DNA of 64,000 nt from NCBI RefSeq assembly GCF_002285265.1, contig NZ_NSJB01000001.1:62001-126000 (forward strand), written 5' to 3'. Shown here in pieces: positions 17,945 to 27,131 of this stretch. The translations under genes and the position numbers were made by a program. Each line of letters starts with the position of its first letter. The stretch's first letter is position 1. The notes beneath the pieces were generated by a model. That model made no database searches. It was not told where the DNA came from and worked only from the letters and a program-made list of their open reading frames with translations. This DNA comes from Vandammella animalimorsus (lineage in GTDB: Bacteria > Pseudomonadota > Gammaproteobacteria > Burkholderiales > Burkholderiaceae_C).

Positions 17945-20900
17945 GCGAGCTGTCGGTGCGCCGGCCGGTGCTGGCCACGGTGATGTCGCTGCTGCTGGTA
18001 CTGGTGGGGCTGGTGAGCTTTTTCACGCTCACGGTGCGCGAATACCCGCGCACCGACGAGCCGGTGGTGACGGTGCGCGCCAGTTACAGCGGCGCTTCGG
18101 CAGCAGTGGTGGAGTCGCGCGTGGCCAAGCCGCTGGAGGACTCGATCGCAGGCATCGAAGGCGTGGACGTGATCAGCTCCATCAGCCGCGCCGGGCAAGC
18201 GCAGATTACCGTGCGCTTCGTGCTGGAGAAGGATCCGGACAGCGCCGCTGCCGAGGTGCGCGACCGCGTCGCGCGCGTGCGCGCCCGCCTGCCGGCGGAG
18301 ATTGACGAGCCGGTCGTGGCCAAGGTCGAGGCCGATGCCACGCCGGTGATCTGGCTGGCCTTCAGCTCAGCGCAGCGCAGCCCGCTGGAGATCAACGAGC
18401 TGATGCTGCGCATTGCGCGCCCATTGCTGCAAACCGTGCCGGGCGTGGCCGACACGCCCATTTTTGGCGAGCGCCGTTACGCCATGCGCGTCGCGCTGCA
18501 GCCCGAGCGCATGGCCGCGCACGGGCTGACGGTTGAGGAGATCGAGAGCGCCATCCGCGCCAGCAATCTGGAGCTGCCCGCAGGGCGCATCGAATCGCAC
18601 GAGCGAGAGCTGAACGTCGTCTCGCACACCGAGCTGGCCACGCCCAGCCAGTTTGCCGACATCGTGCTGCGCCATGGCGCGGGCCTGAAGCTGCGCCTGG
18701 GCGACGTGGCCCAGGTCGAGGAAGGGCCGGCCAGCCTGCGCAGCCGCGTGCGCTTCAATGGGCAAGAGGCCGTCTCCATGGGCATCGTGCGCCAGGCCAC
18801 GGCCAATCCGCTGGAGGTGGCCGCAGGCATTCGCCAGGCGCTGCAGCGCCTGCGCGCCGAGCTGCCCGGCGATGTGCAGGTCACCATCGCCAACGACAAC
18901 GCGGTGTTCATCGAGCGCTCCATCGCCAGCGTGTACGCCACCATCGCCGAGGCTGTGCTGCTGGTGGTGCTGGTCATCGTGCTCTTGCTGGGCTCGCTGC
19001 ACGCGGCGCTGGTGCCCATCGTCACCATCCCCATCAGCCTGATCGGCACCTTTGCGCTGATGGCGCTGGCGGGCTTTTCGATCAATACGCTGACGCTGCT
19101 GGCCATGGTGCTGGCCATTGGCCTGGTGGTGGACGACGCCATCGTCATGCTGGAGAACATCCACCGCCACATTGAGGCCGGGCAGCGGCCCTTTGAGGCC
19201 GCCATCGCGGGCGCGCGCGAGATCGGCTTTGCCATCGTCGCCATGACGCTGACGCTGGCGGCCGTCTATGCGCCGCTGGCCTTTACGCCAGGGCGCACCG
19301 GGCGGCTGTTTGCCGAGTTCGCGCTCACGCTGGCCGGGGCCGTGCTGGTCTCGGGCTTTGTGGCGCTGACGCTCTCGCCCATGCTGTGCGCGCTGCTGTT
19401 GCGCCCCCATGCCCAGGCCGGGCGCTGGGCGCAGGCCGTGCAGCGGGCGCTGCGCGGGCTGGAACGCGGCTATGCAAGCGTGCTGGGCTGGACGGTGCGC
19501 ACACGCGCCGAGGCGGCCGGGCAGGCTCCGGCCGCCGCGAAAGAGACAGCGCTCGCGCCGCCACCGGCTGCATCAACCTTGCTGGCTGCAGCGGCGCAGC
19601 GACCAGTCTGGGCCGGGCGCATGGCCGTGTTGCTGGCCATGCTCGGCTGCGGTCTGGCGCTGGCCTGGCTGTATCCGCGCCTGCCGGCCGAGCTGGCGCC
19701 AATGGAAGATCGCGGCACGCTGCAGGTGCGCATGAGCGCGCCCGATGGCGCTTCGCTGGACTACACCGACCGCTATGTGCGCGAGGCCGAGGCGCTGGTG
19801 CGGCGCCACCCGGAGTTCGATCGCGTTTTCGCCAGCGTCGGCAACCCCACGGTGCAAAACGGCACGCTGATCGTGCGCACTGTGGACTGGAGCGAGCGCG
19901 AGCGCGGCATCGAGGCGCTGGCCGCGCAGGTCGGGCAGGACATGCGCGAGGTGCCGGGCGTGTTCAGCTTTCTGAACACGCCGCCGCCGCTGGGCATGGG
20001 CTTTAGCAGCCGGCCGCTGCAGTATGTGATCCAGACCACCGGCAGCTACGAGCAACTGCACGAGATCGTGCAGCAGTTCATGCAGGCCATGCGCGAGCAC
20101 CCGGCCATCGACAGCCCGGACGTGGATCTGCGCCTGAGTGCGCCGCAGCTGCGCATCGAGGTCGATCGCGAGCGCGCGGCCGATCTGGGCGTGCAGCCGG
20201 CCACGGTGGCGCGCACATTGGAGAGCCTGCTGGGCGGGCGCATCGTCACGCGTTACAAGAAAGGCGCCGAGCAGTACGACGTTTGGGTGCAGCTGGCGGC
20301 GCCGGCGCGCGCCACGCCAGAGCAAATCGGCCGCATTCAGGTGCGCAGCGCCCAGGGCGCGCTGGTGCCGCTGTCGGCGCTGCTGCGCAGCGATGAGGGC
20401 GCGGCGCCGCGTGAGCTCAACCACTTCGGCCAGCGCCGCTCAGCCACGCTGACTGCGCGCATCGCGCCCGGCCACACGCTGGGCCAGGCGCTGGACTTCA
20501 TGGATGAGCTGGCCGCACGCACTTTGCCGGCTGGCCAGGGCTATGCCACGGCTTTGAGCGGCGCATCGCGCGAGTACCGCAGCGCCCAGGGCGCGCTGAC
20601 GCTGGTTTTTGCGCTGGCGCTGCTGTTCATCTACCTGGTGCTGGCGGCACAGTTCGAAAGCTTCGTCGATCCGCTGGTCATCATGGTCTCGGTGCCCCTG
20701 TCCATGGTGGGCGCGCTGCTGGCCCTGTGGCTCAGCGGCGGCACGCTCAACGTCTATTCGCAGATCGGGCTGATCACGCTGGTCGGGCTGATCACCAAGC
20801 ACGGCATCCTGATCGTTGAGTTTGCCAACCAGATGCGCCAGCAGGGCATGGCGCTGGCGCAGGCCACGCGCACTGCCGCCGTGCAGCGCCTGCGCCCCAT

Positions 20901-21096
20901 CCTGATGACCACGGCCGCAATGGCGCTGGGCGCACTGCCGCTGGCCCTGGCCAGCGGCGCCGGGGCCGAAAGCCGGCGCCAGATTGGCTGGGTCATCGTT
21001 GGCGGCATGGGCCTGGGCACGCTGCTGACGCTGCTGCTGGTGCCCACGGTCTATTTGCTGCTGGCGCGCCGCCGGGTGCCGGGCGCGCGGGCATGA
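17935..21096 (+). CDS. RND multidrug efflux permease (HAE1 family)
   Basis: 1053 aa. MGLSELSVRRPVLATVMSLLL at the start and twelve membrane segments fit the AcrB/MexB family. Helix 4 carries the proton-relay Asp pair (AIGLVVDDAIVMLENIHRH). The porter region shows DSIAGIEGVDVISSISRAG, and the C-terminal half repeats the pattern (ALLFIYLVLAAQFESFVDPL, LITKHGILIVEFANQMRQ). An Ala/Pro-rich insertion at about residues 520-560 (GQAPAAAKETALAPPPAA) lies between the halves, before the seventh helix, and is probably a cytoplasmic linker. Expression is coupled to the adaptor gene. Substrates cannot be predicted. Confidence 0.94.
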   Translation: MGLSELSVRRPVLATVMSLLLVLVGLVSFFTLTVREYPRTDEPVVTVRASYSGASAAVVESRVAKPLEDSIAGIEGVDVISSISRAGQAQITVRFVLEKDPDSAAAEVRDRVARVRARLPAEIDEPVVAKVEADATPVIWLAFSSAQRSPLEINELMLRIARPLLQTVPGVADTPIFGERRYAMRVALQPERMAAHGLTVEEIESAIRASNLELPAGRIESHERELNVVSHTELATPSQFADIVLRHGAGLKLRLGDVAQVEEGPASLRSRVRFNGQEAVSMGIVRQATANPLEVAAGIRQALQRLRAELPGDVQVTIANDNAVFIERSIASVYATIAEAVLLVVLVIVLLLGSLHAALVPIVTIPISLIGTFALMALAGFSINTLTLLAMVLAIGLVVDDAIVMLENIHRHIEAGQRPFEAAIAGAREIGFAIVAMTLTLAAVYAPLAFTPGRTGRLFAEFALTLAGAVLVSGFVALTLSPMLCALLLRPHAQAGRWAQAVQRALRGLERGYASVLGWTVRTRAEAAGQAPAAAKETALAPPPAASTLLAAAAQRPVWAGRMAVLLAMLGCGLALAWLYPRLPAELAPMEDRGTLQVRMSAPDGASLDYTDRYVREAEALVRRHPEFDRVFASVGNPTVQNGTLIVRTVDWSERERGIEALAAQVGQDMREVPGVFSFLNTPPPLGMGFSSRPLQYVIQTTGSYEQLHEIVQQFMQAMREHPAIDSPDVDLRLSAPQLRIEVDRERAADLGVQPATVARTLESLLGGRIVTRYKKGAEQYDVWVQLAAPARATPEQIGRIQVRSAQGALVPLSALLRSDEGAAPRELNHFGQRRSATLTARIAPGHTLGQALDFMDELAARTLPAGQGYATALSGASREYRSAQGALTLVFALALLFIYLVLAAQFESFVDPLVIMVSVPLSMVGALLALWLSGGTLNVYSQIGLITLVGLITKHGILIVEFANQMRQQGMALAQATRTAAVQRLRPILMTTAAMALGALPLALASGAGAESRRQIGWVIVGGMGLGTLLTLLLVPTVYLLLARRRVPGARA

Positions 21097-21131
21097 AAAA
21101 AAGCCACGCGGGCCTGGCGGCTGCGTGGCTT
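21096..21131 (-). terminator. Intrinsic terminator for bktB, shared with the RND operon
   Basis: AAGCCACGC (21101-21109) pairs with GCGTGGCTT (21123-21131). The A run at 21096-21102 becomes a U tract on the reverse strand, so it terminates bktB transcription best. It also sits at the very end of the permease gene and may stall forward transcripts. Confidence 0.8.
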
Positions 21132-21180
21132 GGCTGTGCAGTGCGCCCTGGAGCGCTTTGAACAGTCTCTCAGATCACAT

Positions 21181-22365
21181 TCACATGCGTTCGAAGATGG
21201 CGGCAATGCCCTGGCCGCCGCCGATGCACATCGTCACCAGCGCATAGCGGCCGTTGATGCGCTGCAGCTCGTGCAGGGCCTTGACGGTGATCAGCGCGCC
21301 GGTGGCGCCGATGGGGTGGCCCAGCGAGATGCCCGAGCCGTTGGGGTTGACCTTGGCCGGATCCAGTCCCAGATCGCGCGTGACGGCGCAGGCCTGGGCG
21401 GCAAAGGCTTCGTTGGCCTCGATCACGTCCAGATCATTGATGCTCAGGCCGGCTTTTTGCAGCGCCAGCTTGGAGGCGGGCACCGGGCCGATGCCCATGT
21501 ACAGCGGCTCCACGCCAGCGTGCGCATACGCCACCAGGCGCGCCATGGGCTTGAGGCCCTTGCTCCGGGCGGCCTTGGCCTCCATCAGCACCACGGCGGC
21601 GGCGGCGTCGTTCAGGCCCGAGGCATTGCCGGCCGTGACGCTGCCGTTTTCCTTGACGAACACGGGCTTGAGCTTGCCGAAGTCCTCCAGCTTGGCGCCG
21701 GCGCGGAAGTGCTCGTCGGTGTCGAACACCACCTCGCCCTTGCGGGTCTTGATGCTCACGGGCACGATCTGGTCCTTGAAGTAGCCGCCGGCGGTGGCGC
21801 GCTCGGCTCTCTGGTGGCTCTCCAGCGCCAGCTGGTCCTGGTCCTCACGACTGATGCCCCACTTGGCGGCGATGTTCTCGGCCGTCACGCCCATGTGGAC
21901 GGTGTTGAACGGGTCGTGCAGCGCGCCGACCATCATGTCCACCAGGCTCACGTCGCCCATGCGCGCGCCCCAGCGGGTGTTGAGGCTGGCGTAGGGTGCG
22001 CGGCTCATGCTCTCGGCGCCAGCGCCAATGGCCACGTCCGCATCGCCCAGCAAAATGCTCTGGCTGGCCGAGACGATGGCCTGCAGGCCCGAGCCGCACA
22101 GGCGGTTGACGTTGAAGGCCGGCGTCTCGATCGGGCAGCCGCCTTCGATGGCGGCCACGCGCGAGAGGTACATGTCGCGCGGCTCGGTATTGACGACGTG
22201 GCCGAACACCACATGGCCCACATCCTTGCCTTCGAGCTGCGCACGCTTGAGCGACTCCTTGAGCACCAGCGCGCCCAGCGCGGTGGGCGGCATGTCCTTG
22301 AGGCTGCCGCCATAGGTACCGATGGCAGTGCGCACGGCACTGACGACCACGACTTCACGACTCAT
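21181..22365 (-). CDS. bktB: Beta-ketothiolase (acetyl-CoA C-acyltransferase)
   Basis: 394 aa. Catalytic Cys in VNRLCGSGLQAIVSA, then VIEANEAFAAQACAV, ISLGHPIGATGA (His) and TMCIGGGQGIAAIFERM (second Cys): a complete thiolase active site. The overall sequence, starting MSREVVVVSAVRTAIGTYGGSL, closely resembles BktB of Cupriavidus, which condenses acetyl-CoA with acetyl- or propionyl-CoA for PHB/PHBV synthesis. Degradative thiolase activity is also possible. The phasin gene lies upstream on the same strand, with a terminator between, so it has its own promoter in the 22366-22590 interval. Confidence 0.92.
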   Translation of the reverse strand: MSREVVVVSAVRTAIGTYGGSLKDMPPTALGALVLKESLKRAQLEGKDVGHVVFGHVVNTEPRDMYLSRVAAIEGGCPIETPAFNVNRLCGSGLQAIVSASQSILLGDADVAIGAGAESMSRAPYASLNTRWGARMGDVSLVDMMVGALHDPFNTVHMGVTAENIAAKWGISREDQDQLALESHQRAERATAGGYFKDQIVPVSIKTRKGEVVFDTDEHFRAGAKLEDFGKLKPVFVKENGSVTAGNASGLNDAAAAVVLMEAKAARSKGLKPMARLVAYAHAGVEPLYMGIGPVPASKLALQKAGLSINDLDVIEANEAFAAQACAVTRDLGLDPAKVNPNGSGISLGHPIGATGALITVKALHELQRINGRYALVTMCIGGGQGIAAIFERM

Positions 22366-22589
22366 TGTGTATTCCTTTGCTTGAGGTTGAAAAACAGCGC
22401 GGCCTTGCTCGGCGTGTGCCCCATGGGCGGCGCATGCGCAGGCCCGCATCGATCCGCTGCATGCGCATCGGCTCGGCCTGCGATGATGACACGAAAAGTC
22501 AGGACCACAGCGCGGGTTTTCATGCAGGCCGGCCTTGCAATAGGTGTTCGCAGGGGGCGCTCGCAGGGGGCGCTGCAGGGCGCCCGGGC

Positions 22590-22617
22590 AAAAAAAAGCC
22601 CGGCGCGGGGCCGGGCT
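22590..22617 (-). terminator. Intrinsic terminator after the phasin gene
   Basis: AGCCCGGC and GCCGGGCT form an 8-bp stem (22597-22617), followed on the reverse strand by a run of eight T. A textbook rho-independent site 94 bases past the phasin stop. Confidence 0.92.
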
Positions 22618-22710
22618 GAAGGGATCCATGAAAATGGTTTCGAAAGGATCCAAGGAGACAACTTGCAGGTGGGCGCCCGGCCTGGGGCCAGGGCGCGCGC
22701 ACCGGATGGA

Positions 22711-23265
22711 TTACGAGCGGCGGCGCGCAGCAGCGGCCGACTTGGCGGCGTTGGTGGCGCTTTCGGTCACGGCGTTGAAGTTGGCCTGGGCCACGTCGGA
22801 GGCCTGCTTGACGGTTTTCTGCACCGATTCGAAGGCGTTGTTGGCTGCCGAGATGGCGCTGCGCACCACGGCCACAGAGGCTTCCGTGCCGACCGGGGCG
22901 TTCTTGGCGGCGCTTTCGACCAGGTTGTTCACGGCCTGCTGGGCTTCGGCAGTGCGCTCTTCCACCAGGCGGTTGATTTCCTGGCCGCTTTCCGAAGCGA
23001 TTTCGTACAGCTGGCGGCTGTAGTTGGAGACTTTCTCTGCCAGGGGCTGGAAGATGCTCGACTGCAGAGCGGCCAGTTCCTGGGCGTCCTTGATGGACAG
23101 CACGGCCTGGCTGTGCTTGGCCGCATCGTTCAGGGCTTCGCGCGAGACCTTGACGTTCAGCTCGATGAGCTTTTCCACGCTTTCGAAGGCCTTGTTGGTC
23201 AGGCCGAACAGCTGCTCGATGTTGGCCTTGTGGGCAGCCAAGATTTGCTCAGGGGTCAGTGCCAT
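22711..23265 (-). CDS. phaP: Phasin (PHA granule-associated protein)
   Basis: 184 aa, with GGGAGAGAAAA preceding the ATG at 23265. The protein is almost wholly alpha-helical and lacks a signal peptide: [41 protein letters not shown], then long Ala/Gln/Ser-rich helices and a basic AAARRRS end. This is the Phasin_2 pattern of PhaP proteins, which coat polyhydroxyalkanoate granules. Neighbouring bktB and the phaC gene 7 kb away support a role in PHA storage. A CTGC-N3-GCAG element about 200 bases upstream may bind the repressor PhaR. Confidence 0.93.
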   Translation of the reverse strand: MALTPEQILAAHKANIEQLFGLTNKAFESVEKLIELNVKVSREALNDAAKHSQAVLSIKDAQELAALQSSIFQPLAEKVSNYSRQLYEIASESGQEINRLVEERTAEAQQAVNNLVESAAKNAPVGTEASVAVVRSAISAANNAFESVQKTVKQASDVAQANFNAVTESATNAAKSAAAARRRS

Positions 23266-23457
23266 TTTTCTCTCCCGATATGGATGTTGACGAGGGGTTG
23301 ATGAGGATGGGTGCTGGCACGGACGCCGGGCGTTGGAATGCTTGTGGGTGGCCTCGGGCGTGGGCACGTGAGCGTTGGGCCACTGTGGGGCGCGGGCTCA
23401 TTGTGCAATGCAGCATGGCCGCGATTATGCGGCTGCCGCACCGGGAGTTCAAGTGTT

Positions 23458-23476
23458 TTTGCTGCGGTGCAGCAAA
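23458..23476. promoter_or_regulatory. Candidate PhaR operator upstream of the phasin gene
   Basis: Perfect inverted repeat TTTGCTGC-GGT-GCAGCAAA, whose core CTGC-N3-GCAG (23462-23472) matches the binding consensus reported for PhaR in some alphaproteobacteria. It lies about 195 bases upstream of phaP in an otherwise gene-free 290-base gap, next to AT-rich DNA (23473-23495). PhaR binding in this organism is inferred only. Confidence 0.5.
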
Positions 23477-23554
23477 TTAATCGATACAAAATGTATCTGG
23501 GCTAATGAAGGGGGGCTGCGGGCCGCGCCGGCCCTGCAGCCGCCGCAGCCGCCG

Positions 23555-25228
23555 CTACAGCCGGCGCACGCGCGCCAGTGGTGGGTGGTTGCGCAGGTAG
23601 GTCACGACGCCGGCGGCAATGGCGTCGGCGATGCGCCCCTGGTGCTGGGGGGAGTTGAGCAGGCGCTCCTCGTCCGGGTTGCTGATGAAGCCGGTCTCGA
23701 TCAGCACGCTGGGCGTGTCGGGCGAGCGCAGCACGGCGAAGTTGGCCTGCTCGACGCTGCGCTTGTGCATGTGGGCGAACTGGGCCAGCTGGGCGGCCAT
23801 GTAGCGCCCGAGCACCAGGCTGTCGCGGATCTGCGCCGAGGTGCTCATGTCGGCCAGCATGCTTTGCACGTGGCGGTCGCGCGAGTGGATGTTCAGCCCG
23901 CCCACGGCGTCGGCCTTGTTTTCGTGCGCGGCCAGCATGCGCGCTGCGGTGCTGGTGGCGCCGCGCTGGCTGAGGGCGTAGACGCTGGAGCCGCGCGCGC
24001 GCCGGTTGAGTGCGGCGTCGGCGTGGATGCTGACGAACAGGTCGGCCTGCACGCGCCGCGCGCGCTCGACGCGCGAGGCCAGCGGCACGAAGAAGTCCCG
24101 GTCGCGCGTCATGTAGGCCTGCAGCGGCACGCCGTTGACGCGCAGCCGGTTGATGCGCTCGCGCACCTGCAGGGCAATGGCCAGCACGACGTGTTTTTCA
24201 TAGCTGCGCGCCGGGCCGATGGCGCCCGGGTCTTCGCCGCCGTGGCCGGGGTCCAGCGCCACGATGTAGATGCGGTCGGTCTGCTGGCGCGTGGCCGGCG
24301 GGCTGGAGACGGGCGGCGGCGCGGGCGGGCGTGGCGCAGGCGCTGGGCTGGGCCGGGGCGCTGGCGGCGGCGCCGGGCGCGGCGCAGGCGTGGGGGCCGG
24401 GGCGGGCCTGGGGGCTGGCGCGGGCGGGCGCGTGCCATGCTGGCCAAACCACTCGTCCAGCGCATCTGGCCCGGGCGCTGGCTTTGGGGCCGGAGTAGGG
24501 ATTGGCGTTGGCGCAGGCGTTGTCACAGGCGTTGGCGGGGCTTCGACGCTGGGCGCCTGCGCCAGGGTGCGCAGGCGCTCGTCGATGAGCTGGGCCATGG
24601 GGTCGACCCGCTGCAGCGGGTACAGATCGAAGACCAGCCGGTGCCGGTAGGGCGCAATGGGCTTGAGGGTGAACACCTCCGGGCGCACGCGCTGTTTGAG
24701 GTCGATGACCATGCGCACCACGGTGGGCGAGTGCTGGGCAATGCGGATGGCGGCGATGTTCGGGTCGTCGGACTTCACGCGCGTTTCCATGTTGCGCAGC
24801 TCTGGCCCCAGGCGCAGGTTCTTGATGTCCACGTACAGGCGCGGCGGGTTGGCGACCAGATCGTGCTGGGCCTCGAGCTTCTGATCCGACTCGATGGTCA
24901 CGCGCGAATACTCGGGCGCGGGCCAGATGCGCAGCGCAACGATGCCTTTCTTGTTGCCCTTGGCGGCCGTTTGCGGGTAGTGCCGCTGGCTGATCTGGGC
25001 AAAGGCCATGTGTTCCACGCCCAGCGTGCACAGCAGGGCGCCGGCGCGCAGCAGGCTGCGGCGGTCCCAGCGCCGCGGCTGCGGGGCCGGGGCTGGTTGC
25101 GCCTGCGGCGCTGCCGGCATGGGGGCCGGGCTGGCAGCCAGGGGCAGGGCGTGATTGGGTGCGGGGGGGAGCGTGGCGGCGGCTTCGGCGCGGGCGGCGG
25201 TGGGCGCAGGCGGGGTCGGTGGGCTCAT
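23555..25228 (-). CDS. amiC: N-acetylmuramoyl-L-alanine amidase, AmiC type
   Basis: 557 aa. The twin-arginine-like RRWDRRSLLRAGALLCTLG sits at about residues 52-70 behind a Pro/Ala-rich head; an in-frame ATG at 25120 would shorten that head and is a real alternative. The first ATG overlaps the tsaE stop (ATGA). An AMIN domain (about 95-205: VTIESDQKLEAQHDLV, YVDIKNLRLG) is followed by a Pro/Ala-rich linker of about 90 residues. The zinc amidase domain follows (LDPGHGGEDPGAIG, SIHADAAL, LIETGFISNPDEE). It cleaves the peptidoglycan stem peptide at the septum for daughter-cell separation. Confidence 0.94.
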   Translation of the reverse strand: MSPPTPPAPTAARAEAAATLPPAPNHALPLAASPAPMPAAPQAQPAPAPQPRRWDRRSLLRAGALLCTLGVEHMAFAQISQRHYPQTAAKGNKKGIVALRIWPAPEYSRVTIESDQKLEAQHDLVANPPRLYVDIKNLRLGPELRNMETRVKSDDPNIAAIRIAQHSPTVVRMVIDLKQRVRPEVFTLKPIAPYRHRLVFDLYPLQRVDPMAQLIDERLRTLAQAPSVEAPPTPVTTPAPTPIPTPAPKPAPGPDALDEWFGQHGTRPPAPAPRPAPAPTPAPRPAPPPAPRPSPAPAPRPPAPPPVSSPPATRQQTDRIYIVALDPGHGGEDPGAIGPARSYEKHVVLAIALQVRERINRLRVNGVPLQAYMTRDRDFFVPLASRVERARRVQADLFVSIHADAALNRRARGSSVYALSQRGATSTAARMLAAHENKADAVGGLNIHSRDRHVQSMLADMSTSAQIRDSLVLGRYMAAQLAQFAHMHKRSVEQANFAVLRSPDTPSVLIETGFISNPDEERLLNSPQHQGRIADAIAAGVVTYLRNHPPLARVRRL

Positions 25229-25782
25229 AGCGCGCATTGAAGCATATTTTTCGCCAATGCCTGGCCGGCTGGGCTGTAGGCCAGCAGCGCCAGCTGGCGC
25301 TGCTGCGGCTGCTGCGGCACGAATTGCAGATGCAGCGCCAAATCGGGCTGGGGCAGGCCGGCGCCGGCCTTTTGCGGCCACTCGATCAGCTTCAGCCCGG
25401 GGCCCTGCACGGTCTCCAGCAGCCCCGAGTCCAGCCATTCCTGCGGGGTTTCAAGGCGGTAGAGGTCAAAGTGGTGCACCTGGCCTGGGGGCTGGTCTAG
25501 GGCGTAGCTCTCCAGCAGCGCGTAAGTCGGGCTTTTGATGCGGCCGCGCACGCCCAGCGCGCGCAGCAGGTGGCGCACCCAGCTGGTCTTGCCCGCGCCC
25601 AGCGCGCCGTAGAGGTGGATGCTGGCCTGCGCCAGCGCCTGGCCCTGCGCGGCCAGGGCCTGCGCCAGGCGCTCGGTGGCGGCCTCGTCGGCCAGGGCGA
25701 TGCTGGCCTGGGCCAGCGCGGCGGCGGTGGGCGGGTGCTCGGCGGCGGGCAGGGCGGCGGTGGCTGGGTGGTTGGCGGACAT
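25225..25782 (-). CDS. tsaE: tRNA threonylcarbamoyladenosine biosynthesis ATPase
   Basis: 185 aa from the ATG at 25782. The Walker A motif lies in IHLYGALGAGKTSWVRHLLRA (about residues 55-75), followed by SPTYALLESYAL, VHHFDLYRLETPQEW and LKLIEWPQKA, the classic TsaE (YjeE) series. TsaE works with TsaB and TsaD to make t6A37 in ANN-decoding tRNAs. The first 35 residues are an Ala-rich extension. It overlaps amiC by four bases in the order tsaE-amiC, as in many proteobacteria, and is divergent from queG. Confidence 0.94.
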   Translation of the reverse strand: MSANHPATAALPAAEHPPTAAALAQASIALADEAATERLAQALAAQGQALAQASIHLYGALGAGKTSWVRHLLRALGVRGRIKSPTYALLESYALDQPPGQVHHFDLYRLETPQEWLDSGLLETVQGPGLKLIEWPQKAGAGLPQPDLALHLQFVPQQPQQRQLALLAYSPAGQALAKNMLQCAL

Positions 25783-25847
25783 GGAAAGCGGGCTGACAGA
25801 TGCGATCGGGCGGGCAATGACCGGGCGGGGCGCCCCCAGGCATTGCC

Positions 25848-25853
25848 TACAAT
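25848..25853 (+). promoter_or_regulatory. Possible -10 element just upstream of queG
   Basis: TACAAT ends eight bases before the queG ATG. If it is used, transcription would begin at or next to the start codon. No Shine-Dalgarno is visible ahead of that ATG, and no good -35 is seen. Confidence 0.35.
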
Positions 25854-25860
25854 TTTCCGC

Positions 25861-26997
25861 ATGGCAGCAGAGCATGAACTTGTGCAGCAGATCCGCCAGT
25901 GGGCGCGGCAGCTTGGATTCTCGCAGATCGGTGTGGCCGGCATCGACCTCTCGGATGCCGAGCCCGGGCTGCTGGCCTGGCTGGCGCAGGGCTTTCATGG
26001 CGAGATGCACTATATGGAGCGCCACGGCCTCAAGCGCGCGCGGCCGGCGGAGTTGGTGCCCGGCACGCTGAGCATCGTCACTGCCCGCATGGACTACTTG
26101 CCGCCTGGCACGCCGCCGGGCTGGCAGGCGCTGGAGCTGGCGCGCCTGCAGCAGCCGGGGCAGGCCGTGGTGTCGCTGTATGCGCGCGGCCGCGATTACC
26201 ACAAGGTGCTGCGCCAGCGCCTGCAAAAGCTGGCAGAGCGCATCGCCCAGGCCGTGGGGCCGCTGGGGCACCGGGTGTTCACCGATTCGGCGCCGGTGCT
26301 GGAGGCCGAGCTGGCCAGGCGCAGCGGCCTGGGCTGGCGCGGCAAGCACACGCTGCTGCTCTCGCGCCAGGCCGGCTCGATGTTCTTCCTGGGCGAGATC
26401 TTCCTGGATCTGGCCCTGCCGCCCACGCCGGCGACCAGCGCGCACTGCGGCGCCTGCCGCGCCTGCATGGACATCTGCCCGACCCAGGCCATCGTCGCCC
26501 CGGGCCAGGTCGATGCGCGGCGCTGCATCTCCTACCTGACGATTGAGCACCCCGGCCCCATCCCCGAGCCGCTGCGCCCGGCCATGGGCAACCGCCTGTA
26601 CGGCTGCGACGACTGCCAGCTGGCCTGCCCGTGGAACAAGTTCGCCCAGCCCAGCGTGCTGGCCGACTTTGCCGCGCGCCCGGCGCTGCAGCAGGGCGAT
26701 CTGCTGCATCTGCTGGGCTGGAGCGAGGCCGAGTTCCTGCAGCACACCGAGGGCAGCCCCATCCGCCGCATTGGCTACGCGCGCTGGCAGCGCAACCTGG
26801 CCGTGGTCAGCGGCAATGCGCTGCGCGCGGCGCAACTGCCCCAGGCCCTGGCGCGGCTGCTGTGCCAGCACCTGCAGCGCATGGCGCAGGATCCGGCCGG
26901 CGACGCCCTGGTGCGCGAGCACGCGGCCTGGGCGCTGGCGCAAGCAAGGCCGACAGCAGCGACTCGGCCTGACACAACCCCGGATAAGCAGGGCTGA
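25861..26997 (+). CDS. queG: Epoxyqueuosine reductase
   Basis: 378 aa from the ATG at 25861, where similarity to QueG begins ([21 protein letters not shown]). It has two 4Fe-4S cysteine clusters ([17 protein letters not shown] and [13 protein letters not shown]) and the cobalamin-binding core ([32 protein letters not shown]). It performs the last step of queuosine synthesis, reducing the epoxide on tRNA-bound oQ. The C-terminal HEAT-like region is present ([19 protein letters not shown]). It is divergent from tsaE with 78 bases between. queF, an earlier step, is also in this window at 44.0 kb. Confidence 0.95.
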   Translation: MAAEHELVQQIRQWARQLGFSQIGVAGIDLSDAEPGLLAWLAQGFHGEMHYMERHGLKRARPAELVPGTLSIVTARMDYLPPGTPPGWQALELARLQQPGQAVVSLYARGRDYHKVLRQRLQKLAERIAQAVGPLGHRVFTDSAPVLEAELARRSGLGWRGKHTLLLSRQAGSMFFLGEIFLDLALPPTPATSAHCGACRACMDICPTQAIVAPGQVDARRCISYLTIEHPGPIPEPLRPAMGNRLYGCDDCQLACPWNKFAQPSVLADFAARPALQQGDLLHLLGWSEAEFLQHTEGSPIRRIGYARWQRNLAVVSGNALRAAQLPQALARLLCQHLQRMAQDPAGDALVREHAAWALAQARPTAATRPDTTPDKQG

Positions 26998-27131
26998 CAA
27001 CCCCAGCCTTGCACCCATTGGGCTGCGCCGCGCTACCATCATGGCCTTTCCTGACGCCTGCGCGCAGGCCATCCAGACCAACGCTTTCAGCCGCCTTCAG
27101 CCGCTTTCAGCCAGCCGCTGGGCAACGCCCC

